A program made the translations under genes and the position numbers. 64,000 nt of DNA from Candidatus Reconcilbacillus cellulovorans (GTDB taxonomy: Bacteria > Bacillota > Bacilli > Paenibacillales > Reconciliibacillaceae): assembly GCA_002507565.1 (NCBI GenBank), contig MOXJ01000002.1, forward strand, positions 1-64,000. The letters are read 5' to 3'. This document shows positions 40,226-51,637 of the stretch, in pieces. The notes beneath the pieces are model-generated. The model did not search any database. It had not been told where the DNA came from and was given only the letters and a program-made list of their open reading frames with translations. Position 1 is the stretch's first letter, and every line of letters begins with the position of its first letter.

Positions 40226-40930
40226 TTAATTTCCAAATCCTTTTATTGAATATCCTAACTCCAAGAATCTTTGCTCTAACTCTTGACTCATTTCATTAAT
40301 TACTGATTCATTTTTTTCCTTAAGCGACCGCACTGATTCTAATTCTTTCTTTAATTTATTCCACTTAATAAAATATTCAACGTTTTCTCTCTTAGTAATT
40401 AATTTCAAAATAATTCTATATGACACATTTCCACAAAAATATATAATAATATTAATAAACTCGTCTATGTCGTTGTCGACATCTAGCCCCCACTCTAATA
40501 GTTTCTTTTTAATATTTTCATCTCCTGCTATGCATTTTCTTGCTTTTTGAATATTTCTCTCAATACTTTCCGACTCTTTAAAAAGATCTTTAAGAGAAAG
40601 AGGTTTACTGTTTCGTAAATTTTGCCACTCCAACTCATATGCTAATTCAACATCTTTCGGCACAACACCTAATTTCGCAAGTTGATTAAGCACAATCCTA
40701 TCAGAAATTGGGGTTAATAAAAACCATAAGAGACCAGATATTATAAAAGAAACGAATCCAAATCGTACCCATATTAAAATAAGACATAATAAGGATATAA
40801 TTCCTCCTATAAAAACCAATAAATCTCGCTTTGTTCCCTTCCCGAATGTACCCAAAGAAATTGAAAATTTTGATAAGAATGCTATCAAAAATAAACACCA
40901 CCACAAAATTGATGTTAAAAATGAAAACAT
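40226..40930 (-). CDS. membrane protein with cytoplasmic helical domain, unknown
   Basis: The 234-residue product has two or three N-terminal membrane segments and a long, charged, helical C-terminal part (residues about 90-234). No family is recognised. The ATG at 40930 follows AAGGGAG at eight bases. Very AT-rich, like its neighbours. Confidence 0.65.
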   Translation of the reverse strand: MFSFLTSILWWCLFLIAFLSKFSISLGTFGKGTKRDLLVFIGGIISLLCLILIWVRFGFVSFIISGLLWFLLTPISDRIVLNQLAKLGVVPKDVELAYELEWQNLRNSKPLSLKDLFKESESIERNIQKARKCIAGDENIKKKLLEWGLDVDNDIDEFINIIIYFCGNVSYRIILKLITKRENVEYFIKWNKLKKELESVRSLKEKNESVINEMSQELEQRFLELGYSIKGFGN

Positions 40931-40964
40931 TTTATCCACTCCCTTGAATAAGATTACAATGGAA

Positions 40965-41463
40965 TTAACCGAGATCTATACCAGTACTTGACTGAAGAAC
41001 CTCCCCCGGACGAGCTCCCGTGTCCAATTGAAAAAGAATGAGCGCATAATCACGAAGGCCAGCATAAGTTCTTTTATTTGGCAACATTAAGGCTTCCTTT
41101 GTTTTTGCGCTTTTTGATACTATCCACCGGGTTTTTCGTGAGATATCCTTCCTGGACGCACCAGGAGAAGAACGCTTTGAGATACTCCCTCCACAAGTTA
41201 TAATGCGAGGAAGACTTGCCTTGAAGCGAAGCAAAGTGATAAACCACTGCCTTTTTCAAGGCGTTGTAGTCCGGCCATGCCGTGGGGAATTCCTCGAAAA
41301 AACGCGACACATGCTTGCGATAATCCACGATGGTTCGGGGAGCGCGACCTTCTGCCTATTCGCAGAGAAGAAATTCCTGAAATGCGGCTTGCCAAGCACG
41401 GGGCATCACTTTTCCCTCTACATGAAGCCGCTGTTGCTGAAGTGAACCAAAACGGTCTTTCAT
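40965..41463 (-). pseudogene. broken tyrosine recombinase (integrase)
   Basis: Starting at ATG 41463 the frame reads a core-binding domain (PRAWQAAFQEFLLCE), meets an in-frame TAG, continues as AEGRAPRTIVDYRKHVSRFFEEF to KAFFSWCVQEGYLTKNPVDSIKK, then shifts frame into TYAGLRDYALILFQLDTGARPGEVL, which includes the first catalytic Arg region. The rest of the catalytic domain is absent. The order is that of XerC/phage integrases. It lies about 100 bp from the 3' end of tRNA-Ser, as integrases of tRNA-borne elements do. Confidence 0.75.
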
Positions 41464-41722
41464 TATAACAACACCAACGGTGTGAAAGGACCTTTGGGGG
41501 GAGAGCTGTTGCCATGAAGAAGCAAGTTCCGTTGTGCAACAAGCATACCCGCCCGTTTACGGAGAGGGTGGGATTCGAACCCACGTGGGCTTGACGCCCC
41601 AACGGTTTTCAAGACCGCCCCGTTATGACCACTTCGGTACCTCTCCGTGAAATCCGCGTGTATACAAGGCTTTCAGCACCTTTTCCCGTTTCGGCTCACC
41701 TTTCAGCAACAACGGTCTTTCA
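41451..41722. repeat. 12-bp direct repeats flanking tRNA-Ser
   Basis: AACGGTCTTTCA occurs at 41451-41462 and again at 41711-41722, either side of the tRNA gene. It may be a trace of recombination around the tRNA or chance. It is not a copy of the tRNA 3' end, so it is not a classical attachment site. Confidence 0.3.
41560..41646 (-). tRNA. tRNA-Ser (anticodon UGA)
   Basis: The 87-nt sequence folds as a class II tRNA: acceptor stem GGAGAGG/CCTCTCC (41640-41646 with 41561-41567), anticodon loop CTTGAAA with anticodon TGA, a long variable arm (GGGGCGTCAAGCCC region) and a T loop GTTCGAATC. The discriminator base is G; CCA is not encoded. Its 3' end faces the AT-rich island and the integrase remnant. 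Confidence 0.95.
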
Positions 41723-41880
41723 GTCCCGTTACTTATGATACAATCAGGCAAATATTCTTGGCAAGACCCCGAGGAGAGCAAATACAAGGATTACATGAAC
41801 CTCTATTTTTTCTTTCTCAGTATTTGCGCATTTTTGCCATATTCTTTTTGTGAAAAGACTTCCACAATTCTTATCAGGAT

Positions 41881-42956
41881 TTAAAAAGTCTTGCTTTCTT
41901 CCCCCTTCCAGGGAAGACCTGTAACCCGCTGATAGGCGGCTTTGGCGTCTCTGGCGAAAGTCCGCTTCTCTTTGTACCGCCACCGTGGATATTTCGCATT
42001 CCATTTTTCCCATAACACTTGCCAAGAGCCTTCTTCTTCGACCGAAAAAACCGCTAAAGTTAGATGCTTTTCGCTGAGGGGACGTGTTTTTTTCTTGCTA
42101 GCCAGCACGATACTTCCGAAACCGTCCTGTCTCGCTCGGGCGTAAAGCGTAGCCACTGCTTCAGGTTTCAAGTGGGGCGATACCTTAAGGTTTATGCGGT
42201 GAACTCCTGGCATCGCTAATGTGAATCTTATCTCTGCTGACTGTATTGGGAGTTCTTCTCCAGTAAAGATGAACCATACAGCTTTCGCTTCATCCCAAAA
42301 GTCACTGAATTTCTTTGCGATCCGCTTTAGTTTTCTCCTAAAACTCCATCTTTTTTATTATGACATGATTTATTCAGGAGGAAGAAGGGTCAATGTAAGC
42401 GAGTTCAGTTGAACTTATGGAATATCTTTTATTTTGTATAAAAAATTTAATCTGCCCCAGTGTTTTTTTTCTGCCATCCCTCTTCTGCGAGCACATCGAA
42501 GCTTATAGTTTCTGCGGGTACATCGAAGCTTATAGTCAACGTGCGGCCTTCCTTCTTCACTTGCTTCTCAATCCACTTCGGCACTTCTTGGGACGACAGC
42601 AATCTGCCGCCCAGAGCTTCCTTGCGGAACTTCTGAACTTCCTCGTCGCGATTGGCGAGAACGGCCACTATTCTGGTAAGTGCCCATGGGCGTTTATCGG
42701 GTAGTGCCTCTCTCGGAGTTTCTCTGTCCTTTGAATAAGGTTCTCCTGTTATCAGCAGGATATGGTTTTTATCTTTTCTTCTATTCTAACACATTTCCTA
42801 GTCTTTTCAACCAGGAAGTCCCTCACCTCGTTCTACTACCTCTATGCCCCCTTCTTCAACTAAGGTTTCCCAAATCGCATCAGGAATAGGTTTTTTCAGC
42901 CGCTTCTCAACGGTTTTCTTCAAATCCTCTCGAAAAGAAAACCTCGGTCGTGGCAT
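41881..42956 (-). pseudogene. degraded gene of an uncharacterised family
   Basis: An ATG at 42956 (GGGGTGA upstream) opens a frame reading MPRPRFSFREDLKKTVEKRL that meets three in-frame stops and resumes as RPWALTRIVAVLANRDEEVQ, then GRLLSSQEVPKWIEKQ to 42447. A shifted frame then carries FWDEAKAVWFIFTGEE (upstream of 42213) and RPLSEKHLTLAVFSVEEE, ending in WRYKEKRTFARDAKAAYQRV at 41881. These pieces follow one order and look like a single protein of about 350 residues disrupted by stops and a frameshift. Function unknown. Confidence 0.6.
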
Positions 42957-43089
42957 TCAATCACCCCAATCAAACGCCACTGCTATACTGAGTGTAGCAA
43001 ACGTAAGCTAAAACTTCAAGCATAAAGAAGGAGGTATGTCGTCGTTCTGTGATATTGTCAGGGTGTTATCGTTCCGAGAAAATGTCAGT

Positions 43090-43390
43090 ATGGAGAAGGA
43101 GAGAATCACCTTGACGAAGAACGAACTCAAACGCGTGATGGTCCTTGAACAATGGATCGACGGCCACCTCACGGAACAGGAGGTTGCACGCAGCCTAGGC
43201 CTCAGCGTTCGGCAAGCGTATCGGAAGTGCTCACGCCATCGCTCATGGGAATCGGGGCCGTAAGATGCGCTCACACCTTGGCCGATTCGCTCAAACAACG
43301 CGTGCAGCTCTTGTATCAGGAGCGCTACTTCGGCAGCAATGCCACCCACTTTGCCGAGCTGTTTCGCGTACGGAAGGAGTCGAACCAAAA
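43090..43390 (+). pseudogene. transposase N-terminal remnant (ISNCY/IS1202-like)
   Basis: An ATG at 43090 begins EKERITLTKNELKRVMVLEQ and runs through a helix-turn-helix (LTEQEVARSLGLSVRQAYRK), then shifts frame into LADSLKQRVQLLYQERYFGSN-ATHFAELF before losing similarity. This is the start of an ISNCY-type transposase; the DDE catalytic part is missing. TGTCAGGGTG and TGTCAGT just upstream may be part of the element end. Confidence 0.65.
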
Positions 43391-43479
43391 AAACGCCCCA
43401 TCGCGTTCCTCCCGTCTTTTCGGCACGTCCGAAAAACGGGTGAAACGCGTCGGAGCGCTTGCACCATCCGAAAACCGAT

Positions 43480-44423
43480 TTATTCCTGCGCTTGCACGAC
43501 CCTGATGACGTTGCGGACCGATTCCGCCGACTTGTCCAGCGCGGCTTTTTCCTCGGGCAACAGCTCGAGTTCGACGACGCGCTCGACGCCGCCGCCGCCC
43601 AGCACGGTCAGCACGCCCATGAACAGATCGCGGTAGCCGTACTCGCCCTCGAGCAGCGTAATCGCCGGCAAAATCCGCTTCTTGTCCTTCAGGATCGCTT
43701 CCGCCATGATCAGAAGCGACGCCGCAGGCGCGTAGTAGGCGCTGCCGGTGCCGAGCAGGTTGACGATCTCCCCGCCGCCGGTGCGCGTCCGCTGCACGAT
43801 CGCGTCGATGCGCTCTTTCGGCAGCCATTTTTCGATCGGCACGCCGCCGACGTACGTGTAGCGGACGAGCGGCACCATGTCGTCGCCGTGGCCGCCGAGC
43901 ACGACGCCCTGCACGTCTTCGACGGAAACGTTCAGTTCCTGCGCGATGAACGTGCGGTAACGCGCCGTGTCGAGCACGCCGGACTGGCCGAGGACGCGGT
44001 TTTTCGGAAAACCTAGCGTTCGGTACGCGACGTACGTCATCGCGTCGACCGGGTTGCTCAATACGATAACGAACGCGTCGGGGCTCGTCCGCCGCACGTG
44101 TTCACAGACCGACCGGACGATGCCGGCGTTCGTCGTCACGAGGTCGTCGCGGCTCATGCCGGGCTTGCGCGCGACGCCGGCGGTGATGATGACGAGGTCC
44201 GAGCCGGCGGTGTCGTCGTAGTTCGCCGTGCCGACGACGCGGCTGTCGACGTTCAGCACGGGCGTCGCCTCGAGCATGTCGAGCGCCTTGCCCTTCGTCG
44301 GATTTTCCAGCTGCGGGATGTCGAGCAGGACGACGTCGCCGAGTTCCCGCTGCGCGAGCATGAGCGCGGTCGTCGCGCCGGTGAAGCCCGCGCCGATGAC
44401 GGAAATTTTCTTGCGCCGGATCG

Positions 44424-44427
<4 letters not shown>
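43480..44427 (-). CDS. mdh: malate dehydrogenase
   Basis: This 315-residue NAD-dependent dehydrogenase has the dinucleotide motif [12 protein letters not shown], the substrate Arg in [19 protein letters not shown], and the catalytic His in [10 protein letters not shown]. It oxidises malate in the TCA cycle. Its ATG overlaps the icd stop by four bases (ATGA). In Bacillus phoP follows mdh; here an accessory region follows. Confidence 0.96.
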
Positions 44428-45737
<1,310 letters not shown>

Positions 45738-45764
45738 GGGCAACCTCCCCGTGCGACTGCGGAA

Positions 45765-46877
45765 TCAACGCTGTTCGATCGGCACGTACCGGCGGCCGGT
45801 CGGACCGACGTACTCAGCGCGCGGCCGGATCAGCCGGTTGTCCGCGTACTGTTCCAGAATGTGCGCGGTCCATCCCGATACGCGGCTGATCGCAAAAATC
45901 GGCGTGAACAGATCGCGCGGAATGCCGAGCGACGTGTACACCGACGCCGAATAGAAATCGACGTTGGGCTTCAAGCCCTTCAGCTCGTACACGAGCCGCT
46001 CGATTTTGACCGACATGTCGTACCATTTCAGATTGCCGGTCCGTTCGCCGAGTTCGCGCGACATTTTTTGTAGATGTTTGGCCCTCGGGTCGCCGTTTTT
46101 GTAGACGCGGTGCCCGAAGCCCATGATTTTCTCCTTGCGTTCCAGTTTGCCGCGGATATAAGGCTCGATATTTTCCTCTGAACCAATTTCTTCCAACATC
46201 TCCATGACGCCTTCGTTGGCGCCGCCGTGCAGCGGGCCTTTGAGCGCGCCGATCGCCGACGTGACGCCGGAATAAATGTCCGACAGCGTCGCCACCGTCA
46301 CGCGGGCGGCGAACGTCGAAGCATTGAGCTCATGGTCGGCGTGCAGCACGAGCGCCTTGTCCAGCGCACGGACGGCGACGGGTTCCGGCTCGCGACCCGT
46401 CAACATGTACAGAAAATTGTGCGCGACCGTCGCATCCGGCTTCGGCGCGACCGGTTCCAGCCCTTGGCGCGTGCGCGCGAAAGCGGCGACGATCGTCGGC
46501 AGCTTGGCCACGAGCCGGACGGCTTTACGCCGATTCGCTTCGGCGCTCATGTCGTTGGCCTCCGGATCGTGCAGCGCAAGCGCCGAAACCGCGGTCCGCA
46601 GCGCCGCCATCGGATTGGCGTCGGCGGGAAACCGGCGAATCAGCTCGAGCAAACCGGCCGGCAACGCGTATTCCCTGCCCAGCTCGCCGAGCAGTCGGTC
46701 GAGTTCGCTGCGTGTCGGCAAATCGCCGTACCAGAGCAAATAAACGGTCTCCTCGAAGGTGGCGTGTTCGGCCAGCTCGTCGATGTCGATGCCGCGATAC
46801 GTCAGAACGCCGTCGACGATCGAGCTGACGGCGGACGACACGGCGACGATGCCCTCGAGTCCTTTCGTGGCACTCAT
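45765..46877 (-). CDS. citZ: citrate synthase
   Basis: The 370-residue enzyme has the catalytic regions HADHELNAST, GPLHGGANE, GFGHRVYKNGDPRA and the Asp-containing NVDFYSASVY. It condenses acetyl-CoA with oxaloacetate. The ATG at 46877 is nine bases after AAGGAG; the GTG and ATG just before it are too close. It is the first gene of the citZ-icd-mdh operon. Confidence 0.96.
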   Translation of the reverse strand: MSATKGLEGIVAVSSAVSSIVDGVLTYRGIDIDELAEHATFEETVYLLWYGDLPTRSELDRLLGELGREYALPAGLLELIRRFPADANPMAALRTAVSALALHDPEANDMSAEANRRKAVRLVAKLPTIVAAFARTRQGLEPVAPKPDATVAHNFLYMLTGREPEPVAVRALDKALVLHADHELNASTFAARVTVATLSDIYSGVTSAIGALKGPLHGGANEGVMEMLEEIGSEENIEPYIRGKLERKEKIMGFGHRVYKNGDPRAKHLQKMSRELGERTGNLKWYDMSVKIERLVYELKGLKPNVDFYSASVYTSLGIPRDLFTPIFAISRVSGWTAHILEQYADNRLIRPRAEYVGPTGRRYVPIEQR

Positions 46878-47042
46878 CGGCATTCTCTCCTTCACGAGAG
46901 GAAGGTCGCGAAACAGTCATTTTTATCTTAAAACATTTCGTGAACGAAAAAAACGAAAAAAAGCATAAAACTTCGTTATCAGGCCGATAAAACCGCGCCG
47001 TCGCGAGGAATAAAGGCTTGATTCCGGACAAATCCGGCGTTT

Positions 47043-47546
47043 TCAACCGTTTCGGCGCGCCGGGCAAACGCGTTCCAACACGGCATAAACTTCCGGCGCC
47101 TGCCGATCGAGGCGACAAGGCTTCCATCGAGCGTTCAGCCAGGCATGGCGGGTGCGTCCGGAAGCGAGCAGTTCGCCGGCGTCCGCGCCTTCCGCCGGAC
47201 CGGCCGCAAGCCCGTCGTCCGAATCGTTCGGCTGCCCGTCCGATTCACCGTTTCTTCGCCGGATCTCGTACGCAAACGCAATGCCGGTCGGCGTCAAGTC
47301 GGTCGGTCGCGTGCGCACCTCAACGATGTCGTCGTACAGGGCCGGCCGGTGGAAGCGGACCTCCGCCTCGACGACCGGCAGATAAAGCCCTGCTTCCTCC
47401 AGCTTCCGGTACGAAACGCCGAGCGACCGGATCCATTCCGTCCGGCCGATTTCAAACCAATTCAACACGTTGGCATGGTAAACGACGCCCATCCGATCCG
47501 TCTCTTGGTAACGGACGCGCAGCGCATGCACGAACCAGTCCGACAC
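47043..47546 (-). CDS. YbgC/FadM-type acyl-CoA thioesterase
   Basis: This hotdog-fold (4HBT) protein of 167 residues has the active-site pattern RYQETDRMGVVYHANVLNWFE, with Asp and the Tyr-His-Asn segment. The middle carries an unusual Gly/Asp/Ala-rich insert (about residues 98-125) that breaks the second half of the fold. GTG 47546 follows GGAGG. The substrate is a short or medium acyl-CoA by family. Confidence 0.8.
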   Translation of the reverse strand: MSDWFVHALRVRYQETDRMGVVYHANVLNWFEIGRTEWIRSLGVSYRKLEEAGLYLPVVEAEVRFHRPALYDDIVEVRTRPTDLTPTGIAFAYEIRRRNGESDGQPNDSDDGLAAGPAEGADAGELLASGRTRHAWLNARWKPCRLDRQAPEVYAVLERVCPARRNG

Positions 47547-47645
47547 GTTCCGAACCTCCGCTTCCGCAAGGCCCGCGGCGGACGCCCCCGCGCATTTCCC
47601 GGTCGCGCCCGCTCGCCGATTCGTCGCCCCGCCGGTCCGCCTCTG

Positions 47646-49397
47646 TTAGCCGGGCGTTTTCCCCGAATAGACGACGCCGACTTCCGGATAGACGTACACT
47701 TCCATGCCGTCCTGCAAGATCGACGTCGCGTTTTCGACGCCGAGCACGATCGGAATGTTCAGGTTAAGGGCGACGAGCGCCGCGTGCGACGTAATGCCCC
47801 CTGCTTCGGTGACGAGCGCGGCCGCGCGTTCGAGCGCCGGCATGTAATCGCGGTCGGTGGAAACGGTGACCAGCACGGCGCCGTCCTTCATTTTGGCGAT
47901 CGCCTCTGCGGCGGAGCGGGCGACGACGACCGGGCCGCTGGCGACCTGCGTGCCGATGCCCTGGCCTTTGCCGACCATCCGTCCGATCTGGTGCACTTTC
48001 ATCATGTTCGTCGTTCCCGACCGGCCGACGGGCAATCCCGCCGCGATGACGACCGTGTCGCCCGGTCGAACCAGCTTTTTGGCGAGCGCCGTGTCGACGG
48101 CCATCTCGAACAGCCGGTCGGTGCTGTCGACCATTTCGCCCTTGACCGGGCAGACGCCCCAGACGAGACAAAGCCGGCGCATCACCTGCTCGGACGGCGT
48201 AATCGCGATGACGGGCGCCTTCGGGCGGTATTTGGCGACCATGCGCGCCGTGTAGCCCGTCTCAGTCGCCGCGATGATCGCCGAAGCGTCGAGCTCGAGC
48301 GCGGCGTTGGCGACGGCCTGTCCGATGACGTCGGTGACCGTCGTCTGCCGCGCCTCGGCCATCCGCAAAAACTGTTCGCGATATTCCAGCGCGGCTTCCG
48401 CGCGCTCGATGATGCGCGCCATCGTCCGCACCGATTCGACCGGGTATTTTCCCTGGGCTGTTTCTCCGGACAGCATCGTCGCGCTCGTTCCGTCGAAAAT
48501 CGCATTGGCGACGTCGCTCGCTTCGGCGCGCGTCGGACGCGGATTGCGCTGCATCGAGTCGAGCATCTGCGTCGCGGTGATGACCGGCTTGCCGACCAGG
48601 TTGCACTTGCGGATCATCGTTTTTTGGACGAGCGGCACTTCCTCGACCGGAATCTCGACGCCGAGGTCGCCGCGCGCCACCATCAGCCCGTCGGACACCT
48701 CGAGGATTTCGTCTAGGTTTTCGACGCCTTCGCGGTTTTCAATTTTGGCGATGATCTGAATGTGCGACGCCCCGCGGTCCTCAAGCAACTGCCGAATCTC
48801 CAGCACGTCGCTGGCGCGGCGCACGAACGACGCGGCGATGAAATCGACGCCCTGTTCGATGCCCCAAAGGATGTCCTGGCGGTCCTTTTCGCTGAGAATC
48901 GGAAACGTCGTTTTGACGCCGGGCACGTTGACGCCGCGCTTGCCCTTGATCGTCCCGCCGTTGAGAACGCGGCAGTCGATCTCCGTGCCGCGCACGTTTT
49001 CGACGCGCAACTCGATCAGGCCGTCGTCGATCAGAATCGTCGAACCGATATGCACGTCGCGCGGCAAGCCCTCGTACGTGACGCTGAACCGCGCCGCGTC
49101 GCCGACGATCGGCTCCGTCGTCAGCGTGACCGTGTCGCCTTCCTTCAGGTCGATCGTTTCTGTCCGGAACGTCCCGGTCCGGATCTCTGGCCCTTTCGTG
49201 TCGAGCAGCACGGCGACCGTCCTGCCGGTTTCCGCACAGACCTGACGTAGGTTGCGGATGCGCCGGCCGTGCTCCTCGTAATCGCCGTGGGAAAAATTGA
49301 GCCGCATGACGTCCATGCCGGCCAGCACCAGCTTGCGCAATACGTCGACCGACTCGCTGGCCGGTCCGATCGTACAAACGATTTTCGTCTTACGCAT
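47646..49397 (-). CDS. pyk: pyruvate kinase with C-terminal phosphohistidine domain
   Basis: The 583-residue enzyme begins [13 protein letters not shown] and contains [17 protein letters not shown] and [12 protein letters not shown]. The extra C-terminal domain ([20 protein letters not shown]) is the PEP-utilising mobile-like domain found in Bacillus pyruvate kinases. It makes pyruvate and ATP from PEP. Its ATG overlaps the accA stop (TGATG). pfkA, usual between accA and pyk, is absent here. Confidence 0.96.
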   Translation of the reverse strand: MRKTKIVCTIGPASESVDVLRKLVLAGMDVMRLNFSHGDYEEHGRRIRNLRQVCAETGRTVAVLLDTKGPEIRTGTFRTETIDLKEGDTVTLTTEPIVGDAARFSVTYEGLPRDVHIGSTILIDDGLIELRVENVRGTEIDCRVLNGGTIKGKRGVNVPGVKTTFPILSEKDRQDILWGIEQGVDFIAASFVRRASDVLEIRQLLEDRGASHIQIIAKIENREGVENLDEILEVSDGLMVARGDLGVEIPVEEVPLVQKTMIRKCNLVGKPVITATQMLDSMQRNPRPTRAEASDVANAIFDGTSATMLSGETAQGKYPVESVRTMARIIERAEAALEYREQFLRMAEARQTTVTDVIGQAVANAALELDASAIIAATETGYTARMVAKYRPKAPVIAITPSEQVMRRLCLVWGVCPVKGEMVDSTDRLFEMAVDTALAKKLVRPGDTVVIAAGLPVGRSGTTNMMKVHQIGRMVGKGQGIGTQVASGPVVVARSAAEAIAKMKDGAVLVTVSTDRDYMPALERAAALVTEAGGITSHAALVALNLNIPIVLGVENATSILQDGMEVYVYPEVGVVYSGKTPG

Positions 49398-50422
49398 CAG
49401 ACTTCCTCCCGATCGTCCGCCTGAACGACGTCCGTCCGAACAACGTCCGCCGAAACGGCGCCGCCGTCTTCCGTCCGGAAGCGCCCCATCGCCCGGAACT
49501 TGCGATAGCGGTCTTCCCGCAGTTCCTCGCGCGACATCGACAAAAGCGGGCGCAAATGCCGCCAAATCGCGTCTTTCAACGCCGCCGCCTGCGCCTCGGG
49601 ATTGCGGTGGGCGCCGCCTCGCGGCTCCGGCACGATTTCGTCGATGACGCCGAACGCCAGCAAATCCTGCGCCGTCATCTTCATCAGCTCCGCCGCCTCG
49701 TCCGCCCTCGACGCGTCCTTCCACAAAATCGAGGCTGCGCCGTTCGGCGAAATCACCGAATAGACGGCGTTTTCCAGCATCAGCACGCGGTTGCCGACGC
49801 CGAGCGCGAGCGCCCCGCCGCTGCCGCCCTCGCCGATGACCGTGCAGACGATCGGAACGCCGAATCCGGACATCTCCAGCAAATTGCGCGCAATCGCCTC
49901 GGCCTGCCCGCGCTCTTCGGCGGCCGTGCCGGGATAGGCGCCCGGCGTGTCGATGAACGTCACGATCGGCCGCCCGAACTTGTCCGCCTGCCGCATCAGC
50001 CTGAGCGCCTTGCGGAATCCTTCGGGATGCGGCATGCCGAAATTGCGCGCGATGTTGTCTTTCGTATCCTTGCCCTTCTGATGGCCGACGACGGTCACCG
50101 CCAGCCCGTTAAGACGCGCGATGCCCCCGACGATCGCCCGGTCCTCGCCGAACGTCCGGTCGCCGTGCAGTTCGACGAAATCGGTAAACATCATCCGTAT
50201 GTAATCGAGCGTCGTCGGTCTGGCGGGATGGCGGGCGATCATCACTTTTTGCGGCGGCGTCAGGCGGCCGTAAATCTCGTCTTCGAGACGGGCGTAACGC
50301 TCTTCGAGCCTGGCGATTTCTTCCGTGAAATCAAGCCCTTTTTCGACGCCGAACTTGCGCAGTTCGTCGATTTTCGCCCGTAGTTCGACGAGCGGCTGTT
50401 CAAACGGCAGCTCCCCCGCCAT
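49397..50422 (-). CDS. accA: acetyl-CoA carboxylase carboxyltransferase alpha subunit
   Basis: The 341-residue product has the alpha-subunit signatures [24 protein letters not shown] and [12 protein letters not shown]. With AccD it transfers carboxyl from biotin to acetyl-CoA for fatty acid synthesis. It overlaps the end of accD by 23 bp. About 25 residues at the C terminus ([12 protein letters not shown]) are low complexity and atypical. Confidence 0.96.
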   Translation of the reverse strand: MAGELPFEQPLVELRAKIDELRKFGVEKGLDFTEEIARLEERYARLEDEIYGRLTPPQKVMIARHPARPTTLDYIRMMFTDFVELHGDRTFGEDRAIVGGIARLNGLAVTVVGHQKGKDTKDNIARNFGMPHPEGFRKALRLMRQADKFGRPIVTFIDTPGAYPGTAAEERGQAEAIARNLLEMSGFGVPIVCTVIGEGGSGGALALGVGNRVLMLENAVYSVISPNGAASILWKDASRADEAAELMKMTAQDLLAFGVIDEIVPEPRGGAHRNPEAQAAALKDAIWRHLRPLLSMSREELREDRYRKFRAMGRFRTEDGGAVSADVVRTDVVQADDREEV

Positions 50423-51314
50423 CGCCGCCCCCCCCTTTCCTGATATGCAGATCGAGCAGCCGGATCAGGACGGGCCGCAAATCTTTCCGGTGAACGACCA
50501 TGTCCAACTGGCCGTGTTCCAGATTGAACTCCGCTTTCTGAAAACCGTCGGGGAGTTTCTGCCGGATCGTCTGCTCGATCACGACCGGGCCGGCGAAACC
50601 GAATGCGGCGCCCGGTTCGGCCAAAATAATATCGCCCAACATCGCGAAACTGGCCGAAACGCCGCCGTACGTAGGGTCGGTGATGACGGAAATGTAGAGG
50701 CCCCCGGCCTCATGGAAACGGGCAAGCGCCGCGCTCGTCTTGGCCATCTGCATCAGGCTCAGGATGCCTTCCTGCATCCGAGCTCCGCCGGAAGCGGAAA
50801 ACACGATGAGCGGAACGCCGCGCTCGTGCGCCCGCTCGATCGCCCGGGCGATTTTCTCGCCGACGACCGAGCCCATCGACGCCGCGAAAAATTCAAACGC
50901 CATGACGGCGACGACGACGGCGAATCCGCCGATGGTGCCCTCGCCCGTCACGACCGCCTCGCGCAGCGCCGTTTTTTGCGCCGAATGCGCCAGCTTCTCG
51001 CGATAGCCGGGAAACCCGAGCGGGTCTTCGGAGACCATGAATTCGTCGAATTCGAGCAGCCGACCTTCGTCCATCACGATGCGGATCCGCTCGCGGGCAG
51101 TCAGTTTGAAATGGTACTGACAGGAAGTACAAACTTTTAGATTCTTTTCTATTTCTTTGCTGTACTGGATTGATCCGCACCGCGGGCATTTGTTCATCAA
51201 ACCTTCCGGAATTTCCCGTCTTGGACGCGTTTCCGCCCCCGGTTCCGGGGAAGGGACCCGGTCCATTGGAAGAGTTGCATATTTTCGCTTCTTATGGAAG
51301 AAATCTTTCAACAC
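50400..51314 (-). CDS. accD: acetyl-CoA carboxylase carboxyltransferase beta subunit
   Basis: The 304-residue subunit has the N-terminal four-Cys zinc ribbon (CPRC and CTSC) and the carboxyltransferase core ([30 protein letters not shown]). The GTG at 51314 reads M-L-K-D-F-F, matching the Bacillus N terminus, with GAGGTG nine bases upstream; the GTG at 51323 is too close to that site. Confidence 0.95.
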   Translation of the reverse strand: MLKDFFHKKRKYATLPMDRVPSPEPGAETRPRREIPEGLMNKCPRCGSIQYSKEIEKNLKVCTSCQYHFKLTARERIRIVMDEGRLLEFDEFMVSEDPLGFPGYREKLAHSAQKTALREAVVTGEGTIGGFAVVVAVMAFEFFAASMGSVVGEKIARAIERAHERGVPLIVFSASGGARMQEGILSLMQMAKTSAALARFHEAGGLYISVITDPTYGGVSASFAMLGDIILAEPGAAFGFAGPVVIEQTIRQKLPDGFQKAEFNLEHGQLDMVVHRKDLRPVLIRLLDLHIRKGGGGDGGGAAV

Positions 51315-51340
51315 CGGGGGCACACCTCTTCGACGCCGCG

Positions 51341-51529
51341 TTAGCGGTGCAAGATGGAACCCAGCACTTCCTGCACTTCCTCGAGCTCACTTTCAGGAAC
51401 GAGGATCTCATACTGCTGTTTGGACACGCTGACCGGCCGGACCTGCACGAGAAAACCCTCTTCCGTCAGTTTCGCCTTGATGCGCTCCGCCGCCTTGGCG
51501 TTCGGCGCAATATAGATGACCGTCCACAT
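51341..51529 (-). CDS. small conserved-looking protein upstream of accD
   Basis: The 62-residue product ([20 protein letters not shown], then [17 protein letters not shown]) looks like a small alpha/beta protein of the kind found before accD in related bacteria. The ATG at 51529 has a GGGAGG site. Function unknown; it is likely in the accDA-pyk transcript. Confidence 0.75.
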   Translation of the reverse strand: MWTVIYIAPNAKAAERIKAKLTEEGFLVQVRPVSVSKQQYEILVPESELEEVQEVLGSILHR

Positions 51530-51637
51530 CGCTTTGAGACCTCCCGGCGGGAAACCCGTGCTGTGCCCTCAACCCGGCATTTATCATATCATACGTTGTC
51601 CCGCCGATCAAAAGAAAAACCGCAAGCCGGACCGGTC

